Made by a program: the position numbers and the translations under genes. DNA of 64,000 bases from Chelatococcus sp. YT9 (GTDB taxonomy: Bacteria > Pseudomonadota > Alphaproteobacteria > Rhizobiales > Beijerinckiaceae), in the NCBI RefSeq assembly GCF_018398315.1, contig NZ_JAHBRW010000001.1, positions 1,236,001 through 1,300,000 on the forward strand, given 5' to 3'. A model generated the notes under the pieces. It saw only the letters and a program-made list of their open reading frames with translations, was not told the origin of the DNA and did not search any database. Below are positions 27,639 through 36,381 of the stretch, one piece after another (the first letter of the stretch is position 1; every line of letters starts with the position of its first letter).

Positions 27639-28690
27639 GTCCAACGTCGAGTGCCCGCCAACCCGGGCCGGCACGGCTCGATATCCCGCTTGACCGACCA
27701 GGACGCACCATCGGCGCGTTGCGCCTGCCGTGGTCGCACGACCGTTCCGCGTATGGCCAGATCGTGATCCCGGTCATCGTGATCAACGGCGCCCCCGGGC
27801 CGACCGTGCTATGCACCGGGGGGGTCCACGGCGATGAATATGAAGGGCCTATAGTCCTTGGCGCGCTCGGTCGCGACCTCATGCCTGAAGATATCAGGGG
27901 CCGCCTCATCATCGTGCCCACCGCCAATCCGCCGGCGGCACTGGCCGGCCGACGCACCTCGCCCATCGACGGCGGCAATCTCGCGCGCCTGTTCCCGGGC
28001 GAGGCGAGCGGCAGTCCCACGAGCCAGATCGCCGAAGGGATCACCCGGCTTCTCCTGCCTGAAGCCGACTATCTCCTGGATTTCCACAGCGGCGGCAGCA
28101 CACTCGACTATCTGCCCTGCGCCTTCGGCCGTCTGCCAGAGGACAAGGCCCTGGCAACGCGCGTGCTGGATCTGCTCGCAGCCTTCGGGGCACCGGTGAC
28201 GGCGGTGGTGAAGCGTCCCGAAGCGAAGGGGACACTCGTAGCCACGGCCCTGGATCTGGGCATCGTCGCCATGGCGACGGAACTTGGCGGAAGCGGCGGC
28301 GTCACACAACAAACCGTGGCCATCGCAGCCGCCGGCCTGCGCCGTGCGCTTGCCCATGTCGGCATTCTCGTGAACAGCGGCTTAGGACCGGAAAGCGCAT
28401 CGACACGGCTCCTCGCGGTGGGCGGCGAGCATTTCCTGCGGTGTCCTGGCCGAGGCCTCTTCGCTCCCGCCTTCATGCTCGGCGATACCGTTGCGTCCGG
28501 CGCCGTGGCTGGCTGGCTGAGTGATCCCGAACGGCCCGAACGCGCGCCGGAACCGCTTCATTTCGCGGCGGCCGGCGTCGTCATCTGCCGGCGCGTCCCG
28601 ACGCTCGCTGAAGCGGGAGACGTTCTTGTCCATCTCGGCGAAGACACGAGCCCGGAGGCCCTGATCGAGGCGGCCTGCCCGTGCGCCTAA
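27635..28690 (+). CDS. Succinylglutamate desuccinylase/aspartoacylase family deacylase
   Basis: A 351-residue zinc carboxypeptidase-fold enzyme. The zinc ligands are H65 and E68 in GGVHGDEYE and H151 in LDFHSGG, and a glutamate in MATELGGSG could be catalytic. The family removes acyl groups from N-acyl amino acids (for example N-acetyl-diaminobutyrate in DoeB). Translation starts at a GTG that overlaps the preceding stop (GTGA). With the PLP enzyme it may form a short route for an N-acylated amino acid; this is inference. Confidence 0.86.
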   Translation: MSPTSSARQPGPARLDIPLDRPGRTIGALRLPWSHDRSAYGQIVIPVIVINGAPGPTVLCTGGVHGDEYEGPIVLGALGRDLMPEDIRGRLIIVPTANPPAALAGRRTSPIDGGNLARLFPGEASGSPTSQIAEGITRLLLPEADYLLDFHSGGSTLDYLPCAFGRLPEDKALATRVLDLLAAFGAPVTAVVKRPEAKGTLVATALDLGIVAMATELGGSGGVTQQTVAIAAAGLRRALAHVGILVNSGLGPESASTRLLAVGGEHFLRCPGRGLFAPAFMLGDTVASGAVAGWLSDPERPERAPEPLHFAAAGVVICRRVPTLAEAGDVLVHLGEDTSPEALIEAACPCA

Positions 28691-28694
28691 AGCA

Positions 28695-28731
28695 GGCGCG
28701 GCCATCCCGGTTAGCCGGAAACGACCGCGCC
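28695..28731 (+). terminator. Hairpin between convergent genes
   Basis: GGCGCGG pairs with CCGCGCC, and inside it CCGG-TTAG-CCGG can form a second stem. CTTCCCCCTCTTATT follows. It lies just after the deacylase stop and before the end of the convergent binding protein gene. Confidence 0.5.
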
Positions 28732-28757
28732 CTTCCCCCTCTTATTCCACCAGTTTC

Positions 28758-30041
28758 TCAGCCAACCAGCTTCTGGACCGTCACCGTCAGCTCATCCATC
28801 GCCTGCTGAGGCGTTTTCATGCCGAGCACGACCGTTTCCGCTTGCTCCTTGAACAAGTCGGCGGCGCGGGCGGCATTATCAAAGGCCGGTAGCGGCACGC
28901 GGGAGACCTGGAGCACCTTGCGCTCCGCTTCCGCATAGGGGAGAGCCTCCTTGATGCGCGGATCATCATAAGTGGAGCCACGAACCGGCCCGTTGCCGTT
29001 AAGCGCGGCTGCCAGTGTCGCCTCCTTCGAGGACATGGCCTTGATGAAGGCCCAGGCCAGTTCCTTGTTCTTGGAGTTCTTGGGTATCGCCATGCTCCAG
29101 AACTCGACCTTGGTGGGCGCCACCTCGTATTTGCCCTTGAGGGCCTCAGCGATCGGGAAGTAGGTCGTCTTGATCTTGCCGGCGACCTGCGACTTGGCCG
29201 GATCATTGTAGAGGCCGTTGCGGCTCATGGAGCTCGCGGCCATGGCCGCCCGCCCCTGCTGCATCCAGGTATTGGCGTCTTCGGCCTTCATACCCGTGAG
29301 GTTTTTTGGCACCGCACCGGAAGTGTAGAGGTCACGGATCATGGTCAAAGCCGCCACCATCTCCTTGGAATTGGCGACGACCTTCATGTCGGGCGTGATG
29401 AAATCCGCATCCCAGGCTCGAGCGAGTGCGATAACCTCGGGATAGGCGACGCCCGGCAGGATGAAACCGACGACCGGCGTGCCGTCCGGCCGGGTGTAGG
29501 TGCATTTCTTGGCGACCTCGACGAATTCCTCGATTGTTTGCGGCGGTCCCTTGATGCCACGCTCGGCGAAGATCTCCTCGTTATAATGGAGACCTGTCGA
29601 TGCATGCCGGAACGGCACCGCGTAAAGCTCATCACCAATGGTCACGCCCTTGACCAGGCCCGGAAACAGGTCCTTTGGATCCTCGACGGGATCCTTCGCC
29701 ATCCTAGGACCAAGCGGCTCGAACAGCGTGGCGATGCGCGGGGTCGCATAGGTGTTGAGAATGAAAGCCACGTCGACGGTGGATTCCGCGAGTGAAGCCT
29801 CGCGGAACAAGCGGTCGTGCAGGGGCCCTGTCTCGAAAGTCACCCAATTGACCGTGTCACCGGTCGCCTTGGTGAACGCCTGAGTGACATCACCCCCCTT
29901 TGTACCGTTGGACACGTTCTGCATCACGCGATGCGCGAAGACGTTGATCTGCTTGCCTTCAGCGCGCAGCGACCCCGCGAAGGGCAGAAGCGCCGCGGTA
30001 GCGGCACCCGTTTTCAGAATTGTCCGTCTCGTCAGGCTCAT
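28758..30041 (-). CDS. Extracellular solute-binding protein, family 1 (sugar type)
   Basis: A 427-residue secreted binding protein. The N-terminus (LTRRTILKTGAATAALLPFAG) has twin arginines and looks like a Tat-type signal. The mature protein has the family 1 pattern, with an ELYAVPFRHASTGLHYN strand and an AMAASSMSRNGLYND segment, and it should bind a sugar or related organic ligand. No ABC permease or ATPase lies next to it, so it is an orphan or works with a transporter elsewhere. The ATG follows GGGAGGGA; a longer frame adds 53 residues without signal-peptide logic. Two HexR-like boxes lie in its upstream region. Confidence 0.87.
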   Translation of the reverse strand: MSLTRRTILKTGAATAALLPFAGSLRAEGKQINVFAHRVMQNVSNGTKGGDVTQAFTKATGDTVNWVTFETGPLHDRLFREASLAESTVDVAFILNTYATPRIATLFEPLGPRMAKDPVEDPKDLFPGLVKGVTIGDELYAVPFRHASTGLHYNEEIFAERGIKGPPQTIEEFVEVAKKCTYTRPDGTPVVGFILPGVAYPEVIALARAWDADFITPDMKVVANSKEMVAALTMIRDLYTSGAVPKNLTGMKAEDANTWMQQGRAAMAASSMSRNGLYNDPAKSQVAGKIKTTYFPIAEALKGKYEVAPTKVEFWSMAIPKNSKNKELAWAFIKAMSSKEATLAAALNGNGPVRGSTYDDPRIKEALPYAEAERKVLQVSRVPLPAFDNAARAADLFKEQAETVVLGMKTPQQAMDELTVTVQKLVG

Positions 30042-30168
30042 ATTTATCCCTCCCGCAAGCTTCATAGACCGGCCCGTTCGCCCGTGGCGTGGCTTCATTT
30101 GCCTTACTTTGCCCGCACATCGCGAGATTATCCGGATGTTTGCGGTAGGGCCATTCAAGGGGTCGTGT

Positions 30169-30183
30169 CGTAGAATAATTACA
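30169..30183. promoter_or_regulatory. RpiR/HexR-like box, weaker copy
   Basis: CGTAGAATAATTACA matches TGTAATnnnATTACA at 9 of 12 defined positions. It lies 64 bases from the stronger box and about 130 bases upstream of the binding protein start. Confidence 0.35.
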
Positions 30184-30232
30184 TTCCAAAGCCGCTTCAA
30201 CGAAGAAATTGCGACGCGCGGTGCCGGATTTC

Positions 30233-30247
30233 TGTAATAAAACTACA
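30233..30247. promoter_or_regulatory. RpiR/HexR-like box, copy 2
   Basis: TGTAATAAAACTACA matches the HexR-type consensus TGTAATnnnATTACA at 11 of 12 defined positions. It shares GTAATAAArCTACAA with the site upstream of the PLP enzyme. It lies about 190 bases upstream of the sugar-type binding protein. Confidence 0.5.
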
Positions 30248-30295
30248 ATATGGAGCGGCAAGCCTAGATATGGGTCCACAGACCACAGCCTCGCA

Positions 30296-31333
30296 TCAGC
30301 GTCGAGCGAGCCTGCTCTCCCAATCCATGCGGTAACGATCCGGGGCGGCCGCCACGGCAGCCATGCCGAGCAGCACCGCTTTCTGCTCAATGACAAGCAC
30401 AGTCGCGATGCGGCTCATAAAACCATCAACCGGGGCCTTTTCGGCGAAGATGGCCGCGAAGACACCGGGATCAATCAATGAATGGATCCGCGGCAGGATT
30501 CCGCCAGAAAGATAGACACCGCCGCGCGCGCCGAATGTCAGCGCGACATCGCCAGCAAAGCGCGCCAAGATCGCGAGGAACAGTCGCACCGTGTCGCGCG
30601 CCGCCGGATCGCTGCCATCGATCGCCGCTTCGACAAGCGGGGGCGGCTCACCGTAGCGCGGCTCTAGTCCTGCAACCGCGCATTGCGCCTTATAAAGCCT
30701 TAAAAGGCCCGGGCCGGACAGGACGCACTCCGCCGTCACCCGACCATCAACCCGCTCGATATGCGGCCAAAGCGCATATTCCTCATCTGTGACCGGGCCG
30801 AAGTCGATATGACCGCCCTCGCTTGCAACGGGGATGAACTGGCCCGCGCTCTCGATGAGGCCTGCGACACCAAGACCCGTCCCGGGTCCCAGCACCACCC
30901 GCGTTCCCGCTCGCGGCGCGAGATCGGGCGTGATGCGATGCAGCGCCTCACGCGGCAAGGCGGGCAGCGAGAGGGCCTGCGCCTCGAAATCGTTGAGCAG
31001 CAGACACTCCTCCAGGCCAAGCTCCTCGAGTAACGCCTGCTGGTCGAGCACCCAGCCGGCGTTGGTGAGCTGAATGCGTCCGTCGACCAGCGGCCCCGCG
31101 CCACATACGATCATCGAGCGGGGCGCCGGCAAGGGCGGGGATGCCGTTTCAGGAAAACCACCGCGCATGGCAGCGATCGCCGCGACGACACCGTCGTGGG
31201 CACTCGCATGCTCGTGCGTATGCAGTTGGACGGAAGCTTCAAGCGGCGCGCCAGGGGCTTCGACCAGCGCGAAGCGCGCATTGGTCCCACCGATATCGCC
31301 CACTAAAACGGGGTGAGGAAATGTTGCCGTCAT
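30296..31333 (-). CDS. glk: Glucokinase
   Basis: A 345-residue ATP-dependent glucokinase of the bacterial Glk family. The phosphate-binding VGDIGGTNARFAL is at the N-terminus, LLNDFEAQA and VLGPGTGLGVAGL follow, and SEGGHIDFGP and GGVYLSGGI complete the pattern. It makes glucose 6-phosphate for the Entner-Doudoroff and pentose phosphate routes. I chose the start MTATFPHPVLVGD; the longest frame adds 54 residues. A binding protein lies 254 bases downstream on the same strand with the two boxes between them. Confidence 0.93.
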   Translation of the reverse strand: MTATFPHPVLVGDIGGTNARFALVEAPGAPLEASVQLHTHEHASAHDGVVAAIAAMRGGFPETASPPLPAPRSMIVCGAGPLVDGRIQLTNAGWVLDQQALLEELGLEECLLLNDFEAQALSLPALPREALHRITPDLAPRAGTRVVLGPGTGLGVAGLIESAGQFIPVASEGGHIDFGPVTDEEYALWPHIERVDGRVTAECVLSGPGLLRLYKAQCAVAGLEPRYGEPPPLVEAAIDGSDPAARDTVRLFLAILARFAGDVALTFGARGGVYLSGGILPRIHSLIDPGVFAAIFAEKAPVDGFMSRIATVLVIEQKAVLLGMAAVAAAPDRYRMDWESRLARR

Positions 31334-31594
31334 CGTTCCTGTTAAACGAGAGCGTTGCACTGAGGGTTCCGTGGCCAGCGGGATCTCCGGAAATCCGGCG
31401 ACATTGCGCGTCGGCGGACCTCTTGAGATGGCCTTGTCCCGCTTTGGCAGAGCGGGGTCAAGCGCGCGAGCCCGTCTCGTAGCGATCACCGCCATGCCGA
31501 AACAGATCAGGAAGACTTATGGCAAGACTGGTCGCAAGACCCTGGATAGGGCTATGCATGGCGCAGTATGGAGAGATGACAAGGACAGCGACGC

Positions 31595-31978
31595 ATGCCA
31601 TCCGGAACGACAGGCTCGAACCGCACGGTAGCCGCGCGATTTCTGAGCTTAGGCTTCACGACTCTGGTTGTCGGCTTGAGTCTCGCACCTGGCGCAGCGC
31701 AGGCGCAGGCGCAGGCCGGCACGCCCTCATGCAAGCGCGATCTCTTCGTTCTCGATTCAACGCTGCGCAACGCCTTGCGCAATCTGGAAGCCGTGGCTCA
31801 GGCGAGCGATGATGCCAAATGCAGCGCCTATCGCAAGCATGTCGATGTCATGCGTGAGGCGAGCAAAACCTTCGCCCGTTGCACGACAGGGCGTGAGCGC
31901 CAGGAGAACGTGGCTCAGATGGACGGGTCCGTCGCGGATTTCGAGGTGCTGATTCGCTCCCGCTGCACGAAACCTTGA
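31595..31978 (+). CDS. Hypothetical secreted protein with four cysteines
   Basis: A 127-residue protein with a signal peptide (FLSLGFTTLVVGLSLAPGAAQA) and a small mature domain of about 85 residues carrying four cysteines (CKRD, KCSAY, ARCTTG, RSRCTKP). These could form two disulphides in the periplasm. It is helix-rich and basic. I do not recognise a family. The neighbours, glucokinase and a PotF-like protein, give no clear clue. Confidence 0.65.
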   Translation: MPSGTTGSNRTVAARFLSLGFTTLVVGLSLAPGAAQAQAQAGTPSCKRDLFVLDSTLRNALRNLEAVAQASDDAKCSAYRKHVDVMREASKTFARCTTGRERQENVAQMDGSVADFEVLIRSRCTKP

Positions 31979-32036
31979 GAAGGACGGGATCCCCATGGGG
32001 CAAGCCCGCCTTCCAGCAGTCCGTACGGCCTCGCTC

Positions 32037-33134
32037 TCAGCGCCCTGTCTTGATGCGCGTCCACAGACGCGTCGCGGTGCGCTGGGCCTGCTCGTTATAG
32101 GCCGTGTTGGTGAAAAGGCGTGACATGGTCTGCTCATCCGGATAGATGCCGGGATCGTTCAGGATCGCTGGATCGACATCCTTCTTGGCGGCCAGATTGC
32201 CGCTGGCATAATGCACGGCATTGGCGTTCCGCGCCGCGATCTCCGGCCTGTTCATGAAATCGATGAAGGCATGCGCCTCCGCGACGTTCTTCGCGTCCGC
32301 GGGGATCGCCATCGAGTCGAACCACATCAGCGCACCTTCCTTCGGAATGACATAGCTGATGTTGACGCCGTTCTTGGCTTCCTCGGCGCGGGCCTTCGCC
32401 TGGACGATATCCCCGGAATAGCCGACAGCCACGCAGATATCGCCGTTGGCGAGCGCGTTGATGTATTCGGATGAATGGAACTTGCGGATGTTGCCGCGCA
32501 CCTTCATCAGGGCATCGGCCGCCTTGTTGAGATCCTTCGCGTCCTTCGAATCGGGATCGAGGCCGACGTAGTTCAGGACCCCGGGAAAGAGGTCCTCCGG
32601 GGAATCGAGCATATAGATGCCGCAGTCCTTCAATTTCGCCGCGACCTCAGGCTTCAGCACGAGATCCCAGGTATTCAGCGGCACATCGCCGAGCCGCTCC
32701 TTCACCTTGTCGACATTCAGGCCGATGCCCGTGGTGCCCCACATGTAGTTGACAGCATAGACGTTGCCAGGATCGAAGACGGTCAGCTTCTTGGCCACGT
32801 CCGGCCACATGTTGACCAGATTGGGGATCTTCGCCTTGTCGAGCGGCTGGAATACCTTGGCCTTGATCTCGCGCTGCAGGAACGGTCCGGACGGCACCAC
32901 GATGTCATAGCCGGATTTCCCGGCTAGCAGCTTCGTCTCGACGATCTCGTTGTTGTCGTAGGTGTCGTACACGACCTTGATCCCGGTCTCCTTCGTGAAC
33001 TCTTCGAGCACCGTCGGATCGATGTAGTCGGACCAGTTGTAGACGTTGACGGTCTTTTCCTGCGCCATGGCGACACCCGCCGCGGCGAGCGCGGCGATCG
33101 ATACCAAGGAGCGAAGCATCAGAGAACGGATCAT
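32037..33134 (-). CDS. Polyamine-type solute-binding protein (PotF/PotD-like)
   Basis: A 365-residue secreted protein. The signal peptide ends near AMAQEK (cleavage after about residue 24), and the mature N-terminus VNVYNWSDYIDPTVLEEFTKETGI is characteristic of PotD/PotF proteins, as are YDIVVPSG, FDSMAIPADA and YPDEQTM. The ligand is probably putrescine or spermidine. No potGHI-type genes are present, so it is an orphan. The ATG in MIRSLMLRS gives a normal signal peptide; the longest frame adds 23 residues. Confidence 0.9.
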   Translation of the reverse strand: MIRSLMLRSLVSIAALAAAGVAMAQEKTVNVYNWSDYIDPTVLEEFTKETGIKVVYDTYDNNEIVETKLLAGKSGYDIVVPSGPFLQREIKAKVFQPLDKAKIPNLVNMWPDVAKKLTVFDPGNVYAVNYMWGTTGIGLNVDKVKERLGDVPLNTWDLVLKPEVAAKLKDCGIYMLDSPEDLFPGVLNYVGLDPDSKDAKDLNKAADALMKVRGNIRKFHSSEYINALANGDICVAVGYSGDIVQAKARAEEAKNGVNISYVIPKEGALMWFDSMAIPADAKNVAEAHAFIDFMNRPEIAARNANAVHYASGNLAAKKDVDPAILNDPGIYPDEQTMSRLFTNTAYNEQAQRTATRLWTRIKTGR

Positions 33135-33199
33135 GCCGGCTGTTCCCAAGCTGGAGTGTGTTGCGTGTTTTGGAGTGTTGCCAAACAATGTGGGGCAGT

Positions 33200-34348
33200 T
33201 CAACGGCGCTGCACAAGCCCCTCCAACCGCTCCAGGGCGCGATCGAGGGTCGCGTCAGTCTTGGCGAAGCAGAAGCGCGCGACTGTGCGGACCGCGCCTT
33301 CCGCATAGAAGGCCGAAACGGGGATCGCGGCGACGCCACGCTCCGTCACGAGCCGCTTGCAGAAATCCACATCATCCGTCTCGCCGAGGGGAGCGATGTC
33401 CACATTGAGGAAATAGGTGCCGTGGCTCGGCAGCACGGTGAAGCCCCTCTCCTTGAGGCCATTGCTGAAACGATCCCGGCTGCGCTGGAAATCTGCCCGC
33501 ATGCCGGTGAAATAGTCGTCAGCCTTGCCAAGGCCAAAGGCGACGGCCGCCTGCAGGTTGGGCGCCGTGGTGAAGGTCAGGAACTGGTGCGCCTTGGCGA
33601 GCACCTTGAGGATGTCCGGCGCCGCGCAGGCAAAGCCCACTTTCCAGCCTGTCAGCGAAAAGATCTTGCCCGCCGAGCCAATCTTGACGGTGCGTTCGCG
33701 CATGCCTGGCTCTGCCATCAGCGGACGATGGCGGCGCCCGTCGAACACCACATGCTCCCAGACCTCGTCACAGACCGCGATGGCGTCATGCTTGACGCAG
33801 AAGCGGGCGAGCAAGGCGAGGTCCTCCTCCGGGAAAACAACAGCGGAGGGGTTCAGCGGATTGTTGAACAGAACCACCTTTGTCTTATCCGAGAAGGCCG
33901 CGGCGAGCGCCTCTTCCGTCAGGCGCCAGTGCGGCGGCTGCAACGTGACGAAGCGCGGCACGCCACCCGCGCGCCGCACGAGTGGCAGATAGGCATCATA
34001 CATCGGCTCGAAGAGCACGACCTCGTCGCCCGGTTCGATGAGCGCGAACAGGGCACCCGCAATCGCCTCCGTGGCGCCTGATGTCACCATCACCTCGTCC
34101 GCCGCAAGATCAAGGCCCTGATGATGGGCATAGTGCTGAGCGACCGCTTGCCTGAGCTCGGGCAGGCCCATCATCGGCGGATACTGGTTCCATCCGGAGA
34201 TCACGGCTTCCGCCGCCTTGGCCCGCACGTCATCCGGGCCGGCGCCGTCGGGAAAGCCCTGCCCTAGGTTTACCGCTCCCGTCTCGCGAGCGAGCTGCGA
34301 CATGGCTTCAAAGACAGTGGTAGGCAGGGAAGCGAAAATGCGGTTCAT
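33200..34348 (-). CDS. Class I/II pyridoxal-phosphate aminotransferase
   Basis: A 382-residue fold-type I aminotransferase. The substrate-side motif NLGQGFPDG is at about 27-35, the PLP aspartate lies in CDEVWEH, and the Schiff-base lysine is K228 in SAGKIFSLTGWKVGF. It resembles the YbdL/KAT-type methionine or kynurenine aminotransferases. The substrate is not certain. I chose MNRIFASLPTTVF; a longer frame adds 135 residues read through non-coding DNA. Confidence 0.92.
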   Translation of the reverse strand: MNRIFASLPTTVFEAMSQLARETGAVNLGQGFPDGAGPDDVRAKAAEAVISGWNQYPPMMGLPELRQAVAQHYAHHQGLDLAADEVMVTSGATEAIAGALFALIEPGDEVVLFEPMYDAYLPLVRRAGGVPRFVTLQPPHWRLTEEALAAAFSDKTKVVLFNNPLNPSAVVFPEEDLALLARFCVKHDAIAVCDEVWEHVVFDGRRHRPLMAEPGMRERTVKIGSAGKIFSLTGWKVGFACAAPDILKVLAKAHQFLTFTTAPNLQAAVAFGLGKADDYFTGMRADFQRSRDRFSNGLKERGFTVLPSHGTYFLNVDIAPLGETDDVDFCKRLVTERGVAAIPVSAFYAEGAVRTVARFCFAKTDATLDRALERLEGLVQRR

Positions 34349-34725
34349 GGAGCGGCGCCTCTTAATGGGGTCAGCCTTAGCACCGCTGAAGGGTAGGCGA
34401 AATGGCATTCGTCTCCCACAGCACGGGACGCGGCGCCGAAGTATCGACCCTCCTGCAACATTTCGCGTGAGATTGCACAGTAAACGCGGGCCAGCGTGTG
34501 CCAGCGCACAGCCTGCGCGGAACTTCGGTGCACGTCGCGCCCACAAGATGCAGGTTTGTTTGACTTCGGGAGCAATGGCGCCGAATGTTTGGCTGTCGGC
34601 TCGGCAGGGCCGTCTGGCTGGACCGTTCTCCGGTGCCCCCTCCCAGCCTCGCGGACTTGCCGGGCCGGTTCCCGTTCCGGGGACCACCCGCGATGCCTTG
34701 CATTGCCCCTGAGGTCGTGACACCA
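34349..34725. other. Intergenic region upstream of the cobalamin genes
   Basis: A 377-bp divergent spacer between the aminotransferase and cobU. I looked for a cobalamin riboswitch and did not find the conserved B12 box (AGCCAGGAGACC-like) in the right place. GC-rich inverted sequences near 34640-34690 can fold, but nothing identifies them. Confidence 0.4.
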
Positions 34726-35259
34726 ATGGGCATGCCCCTGGCCAGCGCACCACGCCCCTTCCTGTCCCTGATTCTCGGCGGCGCCCGCTCCGGCAAGAGC
34801 CGCACGGCCGAGGCCCGCATCACATCCCTGCCGCAGCCGTGGATTTATCTCGCCACCTGTGAGCCTCGCGATGATGAGATGGCGGAACGCGTCGCCCATC
34901 ATCGCGACCGTCGCTGCGGCGGATGGATCACCCGAGAGGAACCCATTGATATCGTCGAGGTGCTGGATGACGCCCCGCCCGGCGTCCCGATGCTCATCGA
35001 CTGCCTGACCCTCTGGCTCACCAATGTGATGCTGGCGGAATACGACGTCAGCGGTGAATGCGACCGGCTGATCACCCGACTGGAGGCCAATGACCGGCCC
35101 CTCGTCGTCGTCAGCAACGAGGTCGGCCTCGGCATTGTGCCGGACAATGCGTTGGCCCGCACTTTCCGCGACCAGGCGGGCCTCATCAACCAACGCGTCG
35201 CGGCCATTGCCGATGAAGTGGTGATGGTCGCCGCCGGCCTTCCCCTGAAACTGAAATAG
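34726..35259 (+). CDS. cobU: Adenosylcobinamide kinase / adenosylcobinamide-phosphate guanylyltransferase
   Basis: A 177-residue bifunctional enzyme (also named CobP) that phosphorylates adenosylcobinamide and then transfers GMP to it for assembly of the nucleotide loop of B12. The P-loop GGARSGKS is at 18-25, followed by YLATCEPRDDEMAERVAHH, IDCLTLWLTN and VSNEVGLGIVP, all family hallmarks. It begins a plus-strand cobalamin cluster, with cobO starting 52 bases downstream. The start is either of two ATGs two codons apart; the first is taken. Confidence 0.93.
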   Translation: MGMPLASAPRPFLSLILGGARSGKSRTAEARITSLPQPWIYLATCEPRDDEMAERVAHHRDRRCGGWITREEPIDIVEVLDDAPPGVPMLIDCLTLWLTNVMLAEYDVSGECDRLITRLEANDRPLVVVSNEVGLGIVPDNALARTFRDQAGLINQRVAAIADEVVMVAAGLPLKLK

Positions 35260-35311
35260 ATCCGTTCACGGCCCGGGCTGCGCGCGGCCCATCAGAAACC
35301 CCGAGGACACC

Positions 35312-35920
35312 ATGAGCCTGAACACCGACGATGCGCGCCATCGCGACAAGATGATCAAGCGGAAAGCCGCCCAGGATGCAGAGGTTGCCTCCAAGACCAT
35401 CGAGAAAGGGCTCCTTATCGTCCACACGGGCAAGGGTAAGGGCAAGTCGACAGCCGCCTTCGGGCTGATGCTGCGGGCGCTCGGCCACGGCTGGCGGGTC
35501 GGTGCCGTGCAGTTCATCAAGGGCGCCTGGTCAACCGGCGAGCGCAAGGCGCTGGAGGCATTCGGCGACCAATTGCACTGGTACAGCATGGGTGAGGGCT
35601 TCACCTGGGAAACGCAGGACAAGGCACGCGACATCGCCGCCGCGACCCGCGCCTGGGCAAAGGCCCGAGAACTCATGGCGGACCCGGCCGTTCGCCTCGT
35701 CGTCCTCGATGAGCTCAATATCGCGCTGCGCTATGACTATCTTCCGCTGGACGAGGTGGTGACGACGCTCGCTGCGCGCCGCCCAGACTTGCACGTGATC
35801 GTCACGGGCCGCAATGCCAAGCCGGAACTCATCGCAGCCGCCGATCTCGTCACCGAGATGACCCTCGTGAAACACCATTTCGAGGCGGGTGTGCGCGCAC
35901 AGGAAGGCATCGAGTTCTGA
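35312..35920 (+). CDS. cobO: Cob(I)yrinic acid a,c-diamide adenosyltransferase
   Basis: A 202-residue ATP:corrinoid adenosyltransferase of the CobA/CobO family. The modified P-loop TGKGKGKST is at 39-47 (VHTGKGKGKSTAAFG), with VGAVQFIKGAW, VVLDELNIALRYDYL and the C-terminal VKHHFEAGVRAQEGIEF, all conserved. It adds the upper adenosyl ligand. It sits between cobU and a VOC-family gene. Confidence 0.95.
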   Translation: MSLNTDDARHRDKMIKRKAAQDAEVASKTIEKGLLIVHTGKGKGKSTAAFGLMLRALGHGWRVGAVQFIKGAWSTGERKALEAFGDQLHWYSMGEGFTWETQDKARDIAAATRAWAKARELMADPAVRLVVLDELNIALRYDYLPLDEVVTTLAARRPDLHVIVTGRNAKPELIAAADLVTEMTLVKHHFEAGVRAQEGIEF

Positions 35921-35973
35921 TTCCATCCTGACGTCGCTGATACCAGTCGCGGCGTTCGACAGGGGCCATCGCC

Positions 35974-36381
35974 ATGCGTTTGCTGGTCAATATAGACGTG
36001 CCGGATCTCGTGCAGGCCGTGGCTTTCTATACGGCGGCCTTCGGCCTTACGCCTGGGCGCCGCCTCGGAAAGACTGTAGTCGAGCTCGATGGAGGCCCGG
36101 TTCCGATCTACCTTCTCGAGAAAGCACCGGGCACGTCCGGCGCCGCCAACGATGCCCGGCGTTACGAGCGCCATTGGACGCCGATACATCTCGATATCCA
36201 GGTCGATGACATCGACATTGCCCTTGCCCGCGCCGTCGCGGCTGGTGCGACCGTGGAAAACGGCGTCAATACAACCGTCTGGGGCAAGATCGCCATCTGC
36301 GCCGATCCTTTCGGACATGGCTTCTGCCTGATCGAGTTCCAGAATCGCGGCTATGACGAAATCGTCGAAGCCGATGGCTGA
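35974..36381 (+). CDS. VOC-family (glyoxalase/bleomycin-resistance fold) protein
   Basis: A 135-residue protein with the two halves of a vicinal-oxygen-chelate fold: [18 protein letters not shown] near the start and [19 protein letters not shown] plus [12 protein letters not shown] later. Metal ligands could be the His in WTPIHLDIQ and the Glu in LIEF. The substrate is unknown. It lies between cobO and cobQ and overlaps the cobQ start by eight bases, so it is translated with the cobalamin genes; a role in B12 metabolism is possible but unproven. Confidence 0.82.
   Translation: MRLLVNIDVPDLVQAVAFYTAAFGLTPGRRLGKTVVELDGGPVPIYLLEKAPGTSGAANDARRYERHWTPIHLDIQVDDIDIALARAVAAGATVENGVNTTVWGKIAICADPFGHGFCLIEFQNRGYDEIVEADG

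Noticed and set aside
34640-34690. Possible cobalamin riboswitch upstream of cobU
   Set aside because: The region folds, but the B12 box and the conserved core were not found in order.
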